Source: Nostoc sp. MG11
GTDB taxonomy: Bacteria; Cyanobacteriota; Cyanobacteriia; Cyanobacteriales; Nostocaceae
DNA length: 64,000 nucleotides
Direction of reading: 5' to 3'
Assembly: GCF_014904695.1 (NCBI RefSeq)
Contig: NZ_JACXXN010000006.1
Span: 186,001 to 250,000 of the forward strand
In this document: positions 1 to 9,506 of the stretch, piece by piece
Numbering within the stretch: the stretch's first letter is position 1
Layout of the letters: each line of letters begins with the position of its first letter
Notes under the pieces: generated by a model
What the model was told of the DNA's origin: nothing
What the model saw: only the letters and a program-made list of their open reading frames with translations
Database searches by the model: none
Position numbers and translations under genes: made by a program

Positions 1-281
1 CAAGCAGTACCAAACAAGTCGTCAGAAGTGGATGTCGCCAGCAAAATTAGATCTAAGTCAGATGCGGTGATACCAGCAGATGCGATCGCCTGGCGACTAG
101 CCGCAGTGGCGAGTACACTTAATGACTCAGATGGTTGTGCTAACCGCCGTTGACGAATTCCCGTTCTTGTTGTGACCCACTCGTCTGATGTCTCAACTAA
201 TTTAGACAAGCTTTGGTTGTCTAAGGAAGTTGCTGGTACTGCTGAGCCACTTCCAGTAATTGCTACCCCTAAGTTTTGCAC
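1..281 (-). CDS. fabH: 3-oxoacyl-ACP synthase III, N-terminal part (runs off window)
   Basis: Leftward reading frame entering from the window edge; about 93 N-terminal residues are present. The sequence includes SDEWVTTRTGIRQRR, the usual KASIII N-terminal signature, and later ATSTSDDLFGTA, just before the catalytic Cys that lies outside the window. The enzyme condenses acetyl-CoA with malonyl-ACP to start fatty-acid synthesis. The start chosen is GTG at 281, preceded by a GGGAG ribosome-binding site, because no in-frame ATG fits. It follows plsX on the same strand, the usual cyanobacterial plsX-fabH order. The 178-bp gap between them holds simple repeats of the AATGACT type. The C-terminal part cannot be judged. 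Confidence 0.9.
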   Translation of the reverse strand, partial: MQNLGVAITGSGSAVPATSLDNQSLSKLVETSDEWVTTRTGIRQRRLAQPSESLSVLATAASRQAIASAGITASDLDLILLATSTSDDLFGTA

Positions 282-459
282 TCTTAATCTCCCAAGCTAT
301 CAGCTTTTTGTCCTTTGTCCTCTCTTACAAAGTTCTGTTCGCCTTTGGCGTTGGCGGAGCCATCGGAGGAAACCTCGGCTCAGACTTTGCGCTTTGTCAT
401 TTGTCCTTCGTCCTTCGTTTTTACAAATGACAAGTTACTCAATGACTAATGACTAATCG

Positions 460-1482
460 CTAACCGCTTTCGCGCTCTAAGATATATTGTGACTGAATTC
501 GTTGCAGCACCTCGTTGTCAACAGCTTCTTTTGCCATCCGAATGGCGTTAAAAATTGAAGGTGCTTGGGAGCTACCATGACCAATAAAACAGACTCCGGC
601 GACACCTAATAGCAGAGCACCACCATGTTCTGCATGATCCATCCGCTGCTTAATTCGCTTCAGATTTGGTTTTAAAAGTGCTGAGCCAATTTGACCGTGC
701 AATCCTTGGGGTAATTCTTCCCGCAAAATTTGCAGAATTACTTCTCCGACCGCTTCGGCGAATTTTAATAATACATTACCGACAAAGCCATCGCAGACAA
801 TTACATCAAAGCGACCAGAAAGTACATCACGCCCTTCAGCATTACCAATAAAATTAATTTGGGTATTTTCGCGTAACATTTGGTGGGCGCGGACGGCTGC
901 GTCATTGCCCTTAGAATCTTCTTCTCCAATATTTAACAAACCTACCTTGGGTTCGCTAGTACCTATGACATACTGACTGTAAGCTGATCCCATTACGGCA
1001 AACTGCTCTAAAAACTTAGGACGACAGTCTACATTTGCGCCGACATCAAGTATAAGTACTGGTTTGCCAGCCACAATTGTGGGAAAAACAGTCCCTATTG
1101 CTGGACGGTCAATTCCCGGTAATCGTCCTAAGCGCAGTAACGCTGCTGCCATTGCTGCTCCAGAGTGTCCGGCAGAAAAAACGGCATCTGCTTGTTTTTG
1201 CTTGACTAAATCCATAGCCACATTAATAGAGGCCTGGGGTTTACGTCTAACTGCGCTTAAAGGCTCCTCGTCCATCGCGATCGCCTCCTGTGCAGGAACG
1301 ATCTCTACTTGCCCGAAATTTGTTTTTGGCGGCAAAGCAGCTTTAATTTGTTGGGGATCACCTACCAACAAGACTTCTACACCCAATTCTTCTCGTGCCC
1401 GCAGTGCGCCAGCAACGATTTCACCGGGTGCGTGATCCCCTCCCATTGCATCAATTGCGATCCGTACGCGAGTCGATCCCAT
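460..1482 (-). CDS. plsX: phosphate acyltransferase PlsX
   Basis: 340 residues, normal length for PlsX, which makes acyl-phosphate from acyl-ACP for phospholipid synthesis at the membrane. The N-terminus carries IAIDAMGGDHAPGEIVAGA, the family signature, and the centre has GANVDCRPKFLEQFA and SVRRKPQAS-like motifs. The ATG at 1482 sits immediately upstream of the conserved start. Same strand as fabH downstream, so the two are probably co-transcribed in the classical plsX-fabH arrangement of lipid genes. Nothing unusual is seen. Family assignment is firm; operon structure is inferred from order only. Confidence 0.95.
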   Translation of the reverse strand: MGSTRVRIAIDAMGGDHAPGEIVAGALRAREELGVEVLLVGDPQQIKAALPPKTNFGQVEIVPAQEAIAMDEEPLSAVRRKPQASINVAMDLVKQKQADAVFSAGHSGAAMAAALLRLGRLPGIDRPAIGTVFPTIVAGKPVLILDVGANVDCRPKFLEQFAVMGSAYSQYVIGTSEPKVGLLNIGEEDSKGNDAAVRAHQMLRENTQINFIGNAEGRDVLSGRFDVIVCDGFVGNVLLKFAEAVGEVILQILREELPQGLHGQIGSALLKPNLKRIKQRMDHAEHGGALLLGVAGVCFIGHGSSQAPSIFNAIRMAKEAVDNEVLQRIQSQYILERESG

Positions 1483-1732
1483 TGCTCAGAGCTATTAGAA
1501 ACCTTACAAATTTTACCAGATGGCTTTGCTGAAAAAGCGTAAATTTCTAACTGCCAATTGATTTCTGTTACTATTGCAACAAATTTTGGCAGCAAGCCAA
1601 AGATAATAACACGAACTGTGAGGGATTGGGCATGGGGTATTGGGAAAGGAAAAGGGGTAAAGGGGAAAGGTAAAAATTATCTTTTTACTATTTGCTCTTT
1701 AACCTTGTCCCTCTTTTCCCGGTAAAGAGTCC

Positions 1733-3214
1733 CTAGTCTCCAGTACCTAGTACCCAGTTAACTAAGGTACGAACGCCGTAACCAGTTGCCCCCGAACCGT
1801 TGTAGCCATTTTCTTTATCTGTCCATACTGGGCCAGCAATGTCTAAGTGTGCCCAAGGGGTTTCTTTGATAAACTGTTTGAGGAAAAGGGCGGCGGTAAT
1901 GGCTCCACCTGGACGCGGGCCAGTGTTTTTCATGTCCGCAATGCCAGATTTTAAACCTTCAAAATATTTTTCTTCCATTGGCATCCGCCAAATCTTTTCT
2001 CCTGATGTTTCAGCAGCTTTTTCTAGTTCAGCAGCGATCGCATCATTGAGAGTAAATAAACCAGCAATATCATCACCCAAGGCTATGACGTTAGCACCAG
2101 TTAAGGTGGCTAAATCAATGATCGCATCCAATCCCAGTTTGTCAGCATACACTAAGGCATCTGCTAGGGTCAAACGTCCTTCAGCATCGGTGTTGTTTAC
2201 TTCAATTGTTTTGCCATTAGATGCTTTAAGAACATCTCCAGGGTGCATAGCGCGACCGCTAATCATATTTTCGGTCGCTGCTGAGATAAAGTGGACTTCA
2301 ACATCTGGCTTGATCTGAGCAATTGCTTTAGCCGCGCCGAAAGTAGCAGCTGCACCACCCATATCAATTTTCATGGTTTCGATGCCGCTACCAGCACCTT
2401 TAATATTGAGTCCGCCGGAATCGAAGGTTAAGCCTTTGCCGATAATTGCCAGTTTCTTTTTGGGTGTACCTTCTGGCTTGTAAGTCAGGTGAATAAATTT
2501 AGGTGGCAAATCAGAAGCTTGAGCGACACCTAAAAAAGCACCCATACCTAATTTTTCACAGTCGTCTCGTTCCAGAATTTCTACTTGTAAACCGTGATCT
2601 TTGGCGATCGCTTGAGCCGTTTCTGCCAAAGTAATTGGTGTAACTGCGTTGGCTGGGGCTGCTACCAACTGCCGCGCTAAAATTACTCCTGATACGATTT
2701 GATTGGCGCGGCTAATGGCTGCTTCTTGTCCACCGAATCCTAGTAAATCTACGGTTTCGACTTGTGGCCCTTTATCTTCTGGCTCGGACTTAAAGCGAAT
2801 ATCTTGGTAAAGCGCCAATTGCACACCTTCGGCGATCGCTTGGGCAGTTGCCGCAGGATCATTATTCCATAATGGAAAACTAAACCCTAGAGTTTTGCTT
2901 TTTTGCTTTTTTGCTACCCTGGCTACAGCCGCAGCAGCGCGTCGCAGGGTGTCTAATTTTAATGCTTCTGGTTTTCCTAAACCTACTAGAATAACTTTTT
3001 TAACTGGGCTACCAGCACCTACGCGGGTGAAGATGGTGCTGTTAGCTTTCCCTGTAAATTCATCTTCAGCAATCAGTTCTTTTAAGATTCCGCCAAACTT
3101 TTCATTTAAAGTTGCCAGTTCACCAGTTAACTCTACTGCATCTTCAAATAATCCAATTGCCAAACTATCGCCTGCCCACTCTAGCAAAGGCGTATCACTA
3201 GGTTGAATTGCCAT
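1733..3214 (-). CDS. pepA: leucyl aminopeptidase (M17)
   Basis: 493 residues. The C-terminal catalytic half has [14 protein letters not shown], the diagnostic M17 metal-binding motif, and [11 protein letters not shown] around the catalytic Lys. The protein should be a cytosolic two-metal aminopeptidase that removes N-terminal residues from peptides. The N-terminal half (about residues 1-180) is the variable M17 regulatory domain. The ATG at 3214 begins MAIQPSDTP, typical for cyanobacterial homologues. It stands alone on the minus strand, with a 200-bp gap containing a palindromic repeat separating it from the membrane-protein gene upstream. Confidence 0.95.
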   Translation of the reverse strand: MAIQPSDTPLLEWAGDSLAIGLFEDAVELTGELATLNEKFGGILKELIAEDEFTGKANSTIFTRVGAGSPVKKVILVGLGKPEALKLDTLRRAAAAVARVAKKQKSKTLGFSFPLWNNDPAATAQAIAEGVQLALYQDIRFKSEPEDKGPQVETVDLLGFGGQEAAISRANQIVSGVILARQLVAAPANAVTPITLAETAQAIAKDHGLQVEILERDDCEKLGMGAFLGVAQASDLPPKFIHLTYKPEGTPKKKLAIIGKGLTFDSGGLNIKGAGSGIETMKIDMGGAAATFGAAKAIAQIKPDVEVHFISAATENMISGRAMHPGDVLKASNGKTIEVNNTDAEGRLTLADALVYADKLGLDAIIDLATLTGANVIALGDDIAGLFTLNDAIAAELEKAAETSGEKIWRMPMEEKYFEGLKSGIADMKNTGPRPGGAITAALFLKQFIKETPWAHLDIAGPVWTDKENGYNGSGATGYGVRTLVNWVLGTGD

Positions 3215-3365
3215 TTTGAGATTTTGTGTAAGTATTCCTTCTAGTACCAGTATTGCTCAAAATTCTTGCTTCATGCTCACAGGAGATAGAACACAGGGAT
3301 GATATGAGTGTAGGTGTGTGAATAATACCACTGGTATCAACTCAAGCTGTAGTGACGAACGATAT

Positions 3366-3392
3366 TAGAGACGTTGCATTGTAACGTCTCTA
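3366..3392. repeat. dispersed palindrome (10-bp stem)
   Basis: TAGAGACGTT and AACGTCTCTA flank a 7-nt centre. The AGACGTT...AACGTCT palindrome is a type of small interspersed repeat common in Nostocales genomes (family knowledge). It lies between two leftward genes and has no U-run beside it, so it is not a convincing terminator. Confidence 0.6.
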
Positions 3393-3417
3393 CAGAGGTT
3401 ATCGGTCTTCTTCGTTG

Positions 3418-4590
3418 CTAACTTTTGAGTGTTGATTTAATTGTGTTCAAGTCAATGTCAAACTTGTTGGTGATCGCTGTAATTATCTGTTTTTCTGCTG
3501 GTCTAGTCTGTCTGTCAAGTTGAGCAATTTTGTAACACTGTGCCAACAAAGGTATGGCAAAATCACGGTTTAGTTGGCTAATTAAGGTATCTAGAGGCTG
3601 GGGTGACTTGATATTTTGAGCTATGACATCTAGCGATGTAGAACTGAGATTTAGAGCTTGTAACTCTGGCAAAATTTCTGCCCAAGTTTTCTCTGGATGA
3701 CTCGCCAGGATCATGTGAACTAAGATTTGATCCATGATTGCTTCTTGGGCGATCGCTTTTTCCAGATACTTTTCACTCTCTGTTTTTAAATTTGCTAGTG
3801 TCTGTGGAGAGTTGAGGGAAGTTGATTCATCCAGCTTGGCTTCATAAAATCGACAAGCCGCATATCCTAATGAATAGATCATCGTTGCATTCGAGCTAGC
3901 GGCGATCGCTGCACCAGCAAAGGGTATATTTCGCAGCAAACCTAAACCCGCAGCTTTCAAAAGACGACCACCACCCAACGCCAGACCAAAAATTGCCAAA
4001 ACTTCGCCTTTGCGAGCCGGATCTTTTAAATTTAAGCCATAAGCAGATGCAATTTGATAAAGCATTTCTGACTGCAACTTTGTTGTTGCTGCTAAATCAA
4101 TTGCCAGGAATGCTACTGCAACTCCTGGTAAAATACTGGTTGCTAGACCAATTCCACCTGCTTTAGTTGCTTTTTCCACCATAATTCGGTGAGCAATCTG
4201 ATTGGGTGATTCATTGGGATATTGTTGCTTTAATTTATTCACCGCAACTTCTGCTTTTTCCAAATCCACAACATCAGTAGCACCAATTAGCCAATTAAGA
4301 TTTAATACTCCAGATAGTTTTCTAATCAGCCAATTTTCGCTGAGGCGATTCACTACTTGTCCGGTGGTTTGAGTTGTTTGCTCAATTAAGTTATGTGTTT
4401 GTTTCGTCGCCGCTTGTCCCACTTCAATTGCTGTATTGACAACTTGGGCGACATTTTTGACAAAAGACTCGAATACAGACGGTTCTGCTTCTGCTGATGG
4501 TTTAGGCTTGATTTCTACTTCTAAAGATTTTGTGGGTGAATTAACTGATTGATTCAGCTTTGTTTGTTGTTGGAATTTGTTTGTTGTCAT
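3418..4590 (-). CDS. EcsC/DUF697-like membrane-associated protein
   Basis: 390 residues. The N-terminus (1-60) is polar and low in complexity. Residues about 145-240 are hydrophobic and glycine-rich, with the pattern AGGIGLATSILPGVAVAF followed by AIDLAATTKLQSEMLYQIA and a YGLNL element, which resembles the EcsC family. The C-terminal 120 residues are helical and charged, with two TerB-like repeats possible. No catalytic motif is visible. Function is unknown; EcsC-type proteins are peripheral or integral membrane proteins without a firm biochemical role. It could equally be a DUF697 protein. No operon partner is evident. Confidence 0.6.
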   Translation of the reverse strand: MTTNKFQQQTKLNQSVNSPTKSLEVEIKPKPSAEAEPSVFESFVKNVAQVVNTAIEVGQAATKQTHNLIEQTTQTTGQVVNRLSENWLIRKLSGVLNLNWLIGATDVVDLEKAEVAVNKLKQQYPNESPNQIAHRIMVEKATKAGGIGLATSILPGVAVAFLAIDLAATTKLQSEMLYQIASAYGLNLKDPARKGEVLAIFGLALGGGRLLKAAGLGLLRNIPFAGAAIAASSNATMIYSLGYAACRFYEAKLDESTSLNSPQTLANLKTESEKYLEKAIAQEAIMDQILVHMILASHPEKTWAEILPELQALNLSSTSLDVIAQNIKSPQPLDTLISQLNRDFAIPLLAQCYKIAQLDRQTRPAEKQIITAITNKFDIDLNTIKSTLKS

Positions 4591-4740
4591 TGCTCAACAC
4601 CGTCCTGAAAGTCTTTCTATTCAGGTTTTAGCGAAAGTGTGAGGGGTTTGACATCTGCCAACAAGCACAACTTGTTAAATCAAATTAGAGTTATTCTGGA
4701 CATTAGTTTACATACCGATAGAACGACAAAGGTTTTGATT

Positions 4741-5088
4741 TTATAGTTGATAACCTAATGTCAATAACATTTTACCTTCTAAAATGATAAGTGTTTCTGG
4801 AGTCAGTTCACCCAGCTTTCTTTGTAATCTAGTCTTGTCAATCACCCGCAGTTGATAGCAGAGAGCAACTGAATTTTGTTCCAATCTTCCCTCACCACTT
4901 TGAATTAACATACACGTTGGTAAAGAAGCACGACGCAAATTACTGGTTAAAGGGATGGTTATGACAGTAGTTGAAAATTAAGAAATTATTTCATTCTGAA
5001 AGACAACAACAGGTCTAGTACCTCCCTGTTCTGAACCTCTGCTTGGATTTAAGTCTGCCAACCATACTTCACCTCGTTTCACAGTCAT
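4741..5088 (-). pseudogene. mazF: mazF-type toxin gene with internal TAA stop
   Basis: Read from ATG at 5088, the frame begins [20 protein letters not shown] and [11 protein letters not shown], the standard MazF/PemK N-terminus with its RNA-binding loop. Codon 37 (4978-4980) is TAA. The same frame then continues without a shift through FSTTVITIPLTSNLRRASLP and KTRLQRKLGELTPE to the normal C-terminus at 4741, about 115 residues in all. A single nonsense change therefore separates it from an intact endoribonuclease toxin. The start overlaps the antitoxin stop (ATGA). Readthrough, re-initiation or a sequencing error cannot be excluded from the sequence alone. Confidence 0.85.
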
Positions 5089-5321
5089 TTTAAATCTTCT
5101 TGTCTCAGCAAATCGGTATATTCGTTTAATCCTTCTTCTGCAAGTCTTCGATCTTCATCAGCAAATTCACTGTAGAGAGCAGTCATCTGAGTTTCATCTA
5201 TTTTCCAACTAGCTGCGCGATCGCGGAATTTAATAAAAGCTAAAAAATCTGCAACTTGCCTGAGTTGTTCTTCGTTGAGGTTTTCTAATTCTTTAGCGAG
5301 TAACTCTTTAAGGACAACCAT
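5085..5321 (-). CDS. antitoxin of the mazEF-like pair (DUF2281-type)
   Basis: 78 residues, intact. The N-terminus has [21 protein letters not shown] followed by AFIKFRD, the short helical pattern found in cyanobacterial DUF2281-type antitoxins. The C-terminal half, rich in Asp and Glu ([15 protein letters not shown]), is suited to wrapping a basic toxin. It is the first gene of a two-gene operon: its TGA overlaps the toxin ATG. Since the toxin frame carries a stop, this antitoxin is now probably an orphan, possibly still acting as an autorepressor. Confidence 0.75.
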   Translation of the reverse strand: MVVLKELLAKELENLNEEQLRQVADFLAFIKFRDRAASWKIDETQMTALYSEFADEDRRLAEEGLNEYTDLLRQEDLK

Positions 5322-5466
5322 TTCTGAGTCTCAATAAGTGTATGTTTATTGATTAAAGAAAGGTTTTTCAGTTGATTATGTCTTGATTTTAATATCTCTA
5401 TTTAACTGCAAAGCTACTCGCTATTCACGACTAGTAGTAAAAATTACCGTTTCAGTAAGCAAGACT

Positions 5467-6279
5467 TTACACAGACGATTTAATTGTTTGAGACTTACTT
5501 TCTAAAAAGTTTTGACTCTTGAGAATCTCATAGAGATAAATATCTTTCTCCAGTAGACAGGCATGTCCACTATCGGGCAGTACCATTGTTTTGGCATTGG
5601 GTAAAATATTCGCTATCCGCTTCACTTCAGTCACAGAAGGCAAAAGCCGATCGCTAGCACCAGCAATTAGCAACGTTGGTTGAGTCAGGCGACGTAACTG
5701 CTCCTCATCTACATGAAACTCCCGCAGTAAAGACAACCGCCAGAGAACGGTTGCAGGTGGGATAGAACGCATAGTTTTCAGCAGTTCGTGGCGATCACTT
5801 CTGGAGATGCGTGGCAAAGATGCTAAAAATGGTAATAACCCCAGTGCGCCGACGTCATAAAGTGGTTCTGGTACAAAAGAAGTTAGTTGAGATGCGGAAT
5901 TTAACCAAGGGCGCAGGTGAAAGGCAGAAGCCGGGTTAATTAGAATAATTCGCTTAAATAACTGTGGCGTTTGAATCGCCACTTTCATCGCCAAACAACC
6001 ACCAAAGGATTCACCACACAGATAAATTGGCCTCTGGGAGCTTTTTTTTAATTCTGCATGGATCAAATTCAATACATTCTTAGTTAGTACATCCCAGGTG
6101 GTGAGGTCTTTTCGTGGGAGTGCTAAACAGCGGACATCAAAGCCAACTTCTAATCCTGCGGTTTGCGATCGCAACAATTGACCTGTTCCATCCATTCCTG
6201 GCAAATATACAAACAGCGGATACTCTGGTTGTACTCGTTTAGGAGTAAGGAAACAAGGGCTTAGCTCAACTTCTGGCAT
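5467..6279 (-). CDS. alpha/beta hydrolase, phytyl-ester-synthase-like hydrolase half
   Basis: 270 residues with an alpha/beta-hydrolase fold: YLPGMDGTGQLLRSQ near the N-terminus, nucleophile elbow CGESFGGCLAMK (Ser in GESFGG), an Asp in IAGASDRLLPS and a His in LPDSGHACLLE, giving a complete Ser-Asp-His triad. LPGMDGTG and GESFGGCLA resemble the N-terminal half of plant PES1/2 and of cyanobacterial acyl-ester synthases such as Synechocystis Slr2103. In those proteins it is fused to an LPLAT domain, and an LPLAT gene lies just upstream here. The inferred role is acyl transfer to phytol, plastoquinone or diacylglycerol. Generic esterase activity is the alternative. Confidence 0.7.
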   Translation of the reverse strand: MPEVELSPCFLTPKRVQPEYPLFVYLPGMDGTGQLLRSQTAGLEVGFDVRCLALPRKDLTTWDVLTKNVLNLIHAELKKSSQRPIYLCGESFGGCLAMKVAIQTPQLFKRIILINPASAFHLRPWLNSASQLTSFVPEPLYDVGALGLLPFLASLPRISRSDRHELLKTMRSIPPATVLWRLSLLREFHVDEEQLRRLTQPTLLIAGASDRLLPSVTEVKRIANILPNAKTMVLPDSGHACLLEKDIYLYEILKSQNFLESKSQTIKSSV

Positions 6280-6629
6280 TGTAAAATTTAAATTGAATTT
6301 CTTGGTTTTATCGAATTTTTTCTGTTAAAACCCATACTTATAGGTCTGGGATTACACGCAGATTGAAGTGCGACAGTATAATCAAATGTCTGATAAAATC
6401 ATAGCGTGGAGCGTATAAATCACGTTGAATATAGCTGAAGTTGCTAGCGATAGTTAAACCTAGATTCATCAACACAGCAATTAGCTTTTCAGAAAGATGT
6501 AAAAGTTAATTTAGAAATCCTCCTTGCAGAATATATGAAGTTTCGGTCAATAAGTTAATTGACCTTTGTCTGATATTTAGCTGTGCAGATGTAGAAGAAC
6601 TGGTTGACAGATAAACAGTGCCAAACGCC
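6280..6629. other. intergenic, no gene seen
   Basis: 350 bp, AT-rich, between the acyltransferase and hydrolase genes on the minus strand. No ORF with coding character, no strong hairpin with a U-run and no repeat were recognised. It presumably holds the hydrolase promoter. Confidence 0.5.
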
Positions 6630-7355
6630 CTAATAACAGCCTTGACGTAGTAAGTTGCTAATTTCGCCATGACAATGTTCCGTTAGTTCAGCCACAACCG
6701 TTCTAGCTTGTTTTCCGTGATATTTTTTTTGATGTTGGGGCGTAATCCAATAAGGATGACCAATGAGCACGGCTACCCGACGATAGAGTACCAAAGGATG
6801 CCAACCAGACTGATTAAATAAAGGTTCTGAAGGATCAAATAAACTCAAAAGCCGTAAGGGGAAGCCAGAAGTGTTTACCTCGTCTAACGAGGCGATCGCG
6901 ATCGGCAAAATTGCTAAATCCCGCACATCAGATCGCAATGCCAAATGAGCAAATCCCCGCTGAAATTCACTCACCATGTTTGGCTGAGTAAATTTCACCA
7001 TTGGTTCAGTCCCTTCTGGAAATACTCCTACCATCTGCTTGGACTGCAATAGCATCTGTGACTGCACAAAAAAGCTTTGCTGGCGGTTACGGGTTTCTTC
7101 TAAGGGAAAGCACCCCAATTGTCCGGTAACAATCTCTCGCATTATTGGCACTTGTCCCATGTAATGATGGCAAGCAAAGCGAATCGGACTCGATAACGCC
7201 GTCATTAAGACTAGTGCATCCATAAAGCTGCGGTGATTGCTGACTACCAACACGCTTGCATCCTGGGGAATCCGATCCTCGTAATAGCGAAACATTTGTG
7301 TTGAGAGCGCCGCCAGGAAAGCGCGAGAAATCTCCAGGGGGCTATTTCGACTCAT
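6630..7355 (-). CDS. lysophospholipid acyltransferase-like protein (PlsC/LPLAT family)
   Basis: 241 residues. It has the HX4D motif SNHRSFMDALVLM (residues about 39-51) and the substrate-binding motif FPEGTEPM, the two hallmarks of glycerolipid acyltransferases. There is no obvious N-terminal membrane helix. It is upstream of the alpha/beta hydrolase on the same strand with 350 bp between, matching the two halves of fused PES/Slr2103-type enzymes but in separate genes and in swapped order. The role is probably in neutral-lipid or phytyl-ester formation; a conventional PlsC role is possible. Confidence 0.75.
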   Translation of the reverse strand: MSRNSPLEISRAFLAALSTQMFRYYEDRIPQDASVLVVSNHRSFMDALVLMTALSSPIRFACHHYMGQVPIMREIVTGQLGCFPLEETRNRQQSFFVQSQMLLQSKQMVGVFPEGTEPMVKFTQPNMVSEFQRGFAHLALRSDVRDLAILPIAIASLDEVNTSGFPLRLLSLFDPSEPLFNQSGWHPLVLYRRVAVLIGHPYWITPQHQKKYHGKQARTVVAELTEHCHGEISNLLRQGCY

Positions 7356-7743
7356 ACCTAATCAATATATTTTCCAAAAAATATTTATTATTGTAGTTTA
7401 TCTTAACTTTATTTTTACATTTCTTTACTACTGCCACGACCGCCTTAAGATAGAAATGTCCGAACTACAAAACAAACTATATTTTCCGAGTTATAGTTTA
7501 TGTATTTCTAATTTATGTGTGAAGAAAAGCATTCAAAAGCATTATTATTAGCTAATTTCTGTCTTGTAGCTAATAGATAAGCTAGATTTATATCTATCAT
7601 CAAACAATTCTTAAATCTAGAAACTTGCTAATATTAAAGTGTTATTTGAAAAAAAGGCAGTATCGTTATATAATTACGTGGTTTTGCCGATAAAAATAAG
7701 ATATTATAAAACGTTTTAATAAATTAGTTGTTTTTTATTCTGC
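7356..7743. promoter_or_regulatory. divergent promoter region
   Basis: 388 bp of AT-rich DNA between divergent acyltransferase (-) and metG (+) genes, so it must hold both promoters. An imperfect inverted repeat (AAACTATA...TATAGTTT, about 7472-7499) is visible. No riboswitch or T-box structure was recognised upstream of metG. Confidence 0.45.
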
Positions 7744-9345
7744 ATGAATCTAGTGGATAAAACAGAAAAGACATTTGCACTGACAACACCCTTATATTAT
7801 GTAAACGATGTGCCTCACATTGGCAGTGCTTATCCAACAATGGCAGCAGATGTAATAGCACGGTTTCAAAGGCTACTGGGGCATCGAGTACTATTAATTA
7901 CAGGTACAGATGAGCATGGGCAGAAAATTCAGCGAGCCGCTGAGAGTAAAGGGCTACCGCCTCAAGAATTTTGTGATGAAATTGTGCCCAGCTTTGTTAG
8001 TTTATGGCAGTTGTTGAACATTCAATATGATCGCTTTAGTAGAACTACTGCGACTCGTCATGAAGCGATCGTTAAAGAATTCTTCGGGCGAGTCTGGGAA
8101 GCTGGTGACATCTATCAGGGACAACAACAAGGCTGGTACTGCGTATCTTGCGAAGAATTTAAGGAAGAACGAGAACTGTTAGAGGGACGGCGTTGCCCAA
8201 TTCATACTAATAAAGAAGTCGAGTGGCGAGACGAGCAAAACTACTTCTTTAGCTTATCCAAATATCAAACCCAACTGGAAGAGTTTTACCAATCTAGACC
8301 GGATTTTATCCAGCCAGAGAGTCGGCGAAATGAAGTTTTGAGCTTTGTAAGCCAGGGGTTGCAAGACTTTTCAATTTCGCGAGTAAATCTAGATTGGGGT
8401 TTTCCAGTACCAGTTAATCCCAAGCACACCCTTTATGTTTGGTTTGATGCGCTGCTGGGTTATGTAACTGCATTGCTTGAACCAGATGCAGAACCAACTT
8501 TAACAAATGCTTTAGAGACATGGTGGCCAATCAACTTGCATCTAATTGGTAAAGATATCCTGCGCTTTCATGCAGTTTACTGGCCAGCAATGCTGTTGTC
8601 AGCTGGCTTACCCTTGCCAGAGCGAGTTTTTGGGCATGGCTTTTTGACCAAAGATGGTCAGAAGATGGGGAAGACTATGGGTAATACCCTTGATCCCGTG
8701 GATCTAGTTCAGCGCTATGGTAGTGACGCCGTTCGTTATTACTTCCTTAAGGAAATCGAATTTGGCAAAGATGGAGATTTTAATGAAGTTAGATTCATCA
8801 ATGTTCTGAATGCAGATTTGGCAAATGATTTAGGCAATTTGCTTAATCGCACCTTGAACATGGTGAAGAAATACTGTCCTGGCAATGTACCATCAATTGC
8901 CAATGAAGCTATTACTGATGAGAATCCTTTGAAAGCGATCGGTTTACGTCTGGGGGAACAGGTTAAACAAGCCTATGGGGCGCTAGCTTTCAATCAAGCC
9001 TGTGAGGCTATCCTGCTACTGGTGCAAGCCAGCAATAAGTTTATTGATGAACAAGCTCCTTGGTCATTATATAAGCAAGGACAGCAACAAGCATTAGAAA
9101 AAGTACTGTATGCAGTTCTAGAATCAGTTAGACTAGCAGCTTATCTCCTATCCCCCATTATTCCCAACATCAGTAGCGATATTTATCAACAACTGGGTTT
9201 TGGAATAGATTTTAACGATCAAATACAAAGTTCAATTGCTGCTCCTTTTGCCATTCATGCAACATGGGGGATACTATCCAGTAAACAACAGTTGGGTACA
9301 CCCCAACCCGTTTTTAAACGCATAGAACCCCCAAAAAACGATTAA
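7744..9345 (+). CDS. metG: methionyl-tRNA synthetase
   Basis: 533 residues. Class I signature PHIGSAY (HIGH) near residue 24 and a KMSKS-equivalent DGQKMGKTMGN near residue 305. A zinc-knuckle region WYCVSCEEF ... CPIH lies in the connective domain. The C-terminal anticodon-binding helical domain ends at about residue 510, with no EMAP-like extension, as in short bacterial MetRS. It charges tRNA-Met in the cytosol. KMGKT in place of KMSKS is a known variant. The start ATG at 7744 follows a very AT-rich leader with no strong Shine-Dalgarno. Confidence 0.96.
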   Translation: MNLVDKTEKTFALTTPLYYVNDVPHIGSAYPTMAADVIARFQRLLGHRVLLITGTDEHGQKIQRAAESKGLPPQEFCDEIVPSFVSLWQLLNIQYDRFSRTTATRHEAIVKEFFGRVWEAGDIYQGQQQGWYCVSCEEFKEERELLEGRRCPIHTNKEVEWRDEQNYFFSLSKYQTQLEEFYQSRPDFIQPESRRNEVLSFVSQGLQDFSISRVNLDWGFPVPVNPKHTLYVWFDALLGYVTALLEPDAEPTLTNALETWWPINLHLIGKDILRFHAVYWPAMLLSAGLPLPERVFGHGFLTKDGQKMGKTMGNTLDPVDLVQRYGSDAVRYYFLKEIEFGKDGDFNEVRFINVLNADLANDLGNLLNRTLNMVKKYCPGNVPSIANEAITDENPLKAIGLRLGEQVKQAYGALAFNQACEAILLLVQASNKFIDEQAPWSLYKQGQQQALEKVLYAVLESVRLAAYLLSPIIPNISSDIYQQLGFGIDFNDQIQSSIAAPFAIHATWGILSSKQQLGTPQPVFKRIEPPKND

Positions 9346-9506
9346 TCCTTTATCAAACTCCGATTTTGTTGAATCTCTACTAAATTCTCTCAAAAAATTT
9401 ATCGGGGCTTAACTGAAGTTAGCCCTTGAAGATTATCATAAGCCGCTCTAACTCGCATGAAAAAGCTGGTAATTTGTATCAAAAATAACAGGGATAAAAC
9501 TGAGGT

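Noticed and set aside
172-456. Rightward 94-codon ORF at the window start
   Set aside because: It lies antisense to fabH and then runs through repeat-rich DNA; the minus-strand fabH reading explains the first half.
7356-7743. Riboswitch or T-box before metG
   Set aside because: No specifier stem-loop or terminator/antiterminator pair could be found in the AT-rich leader.
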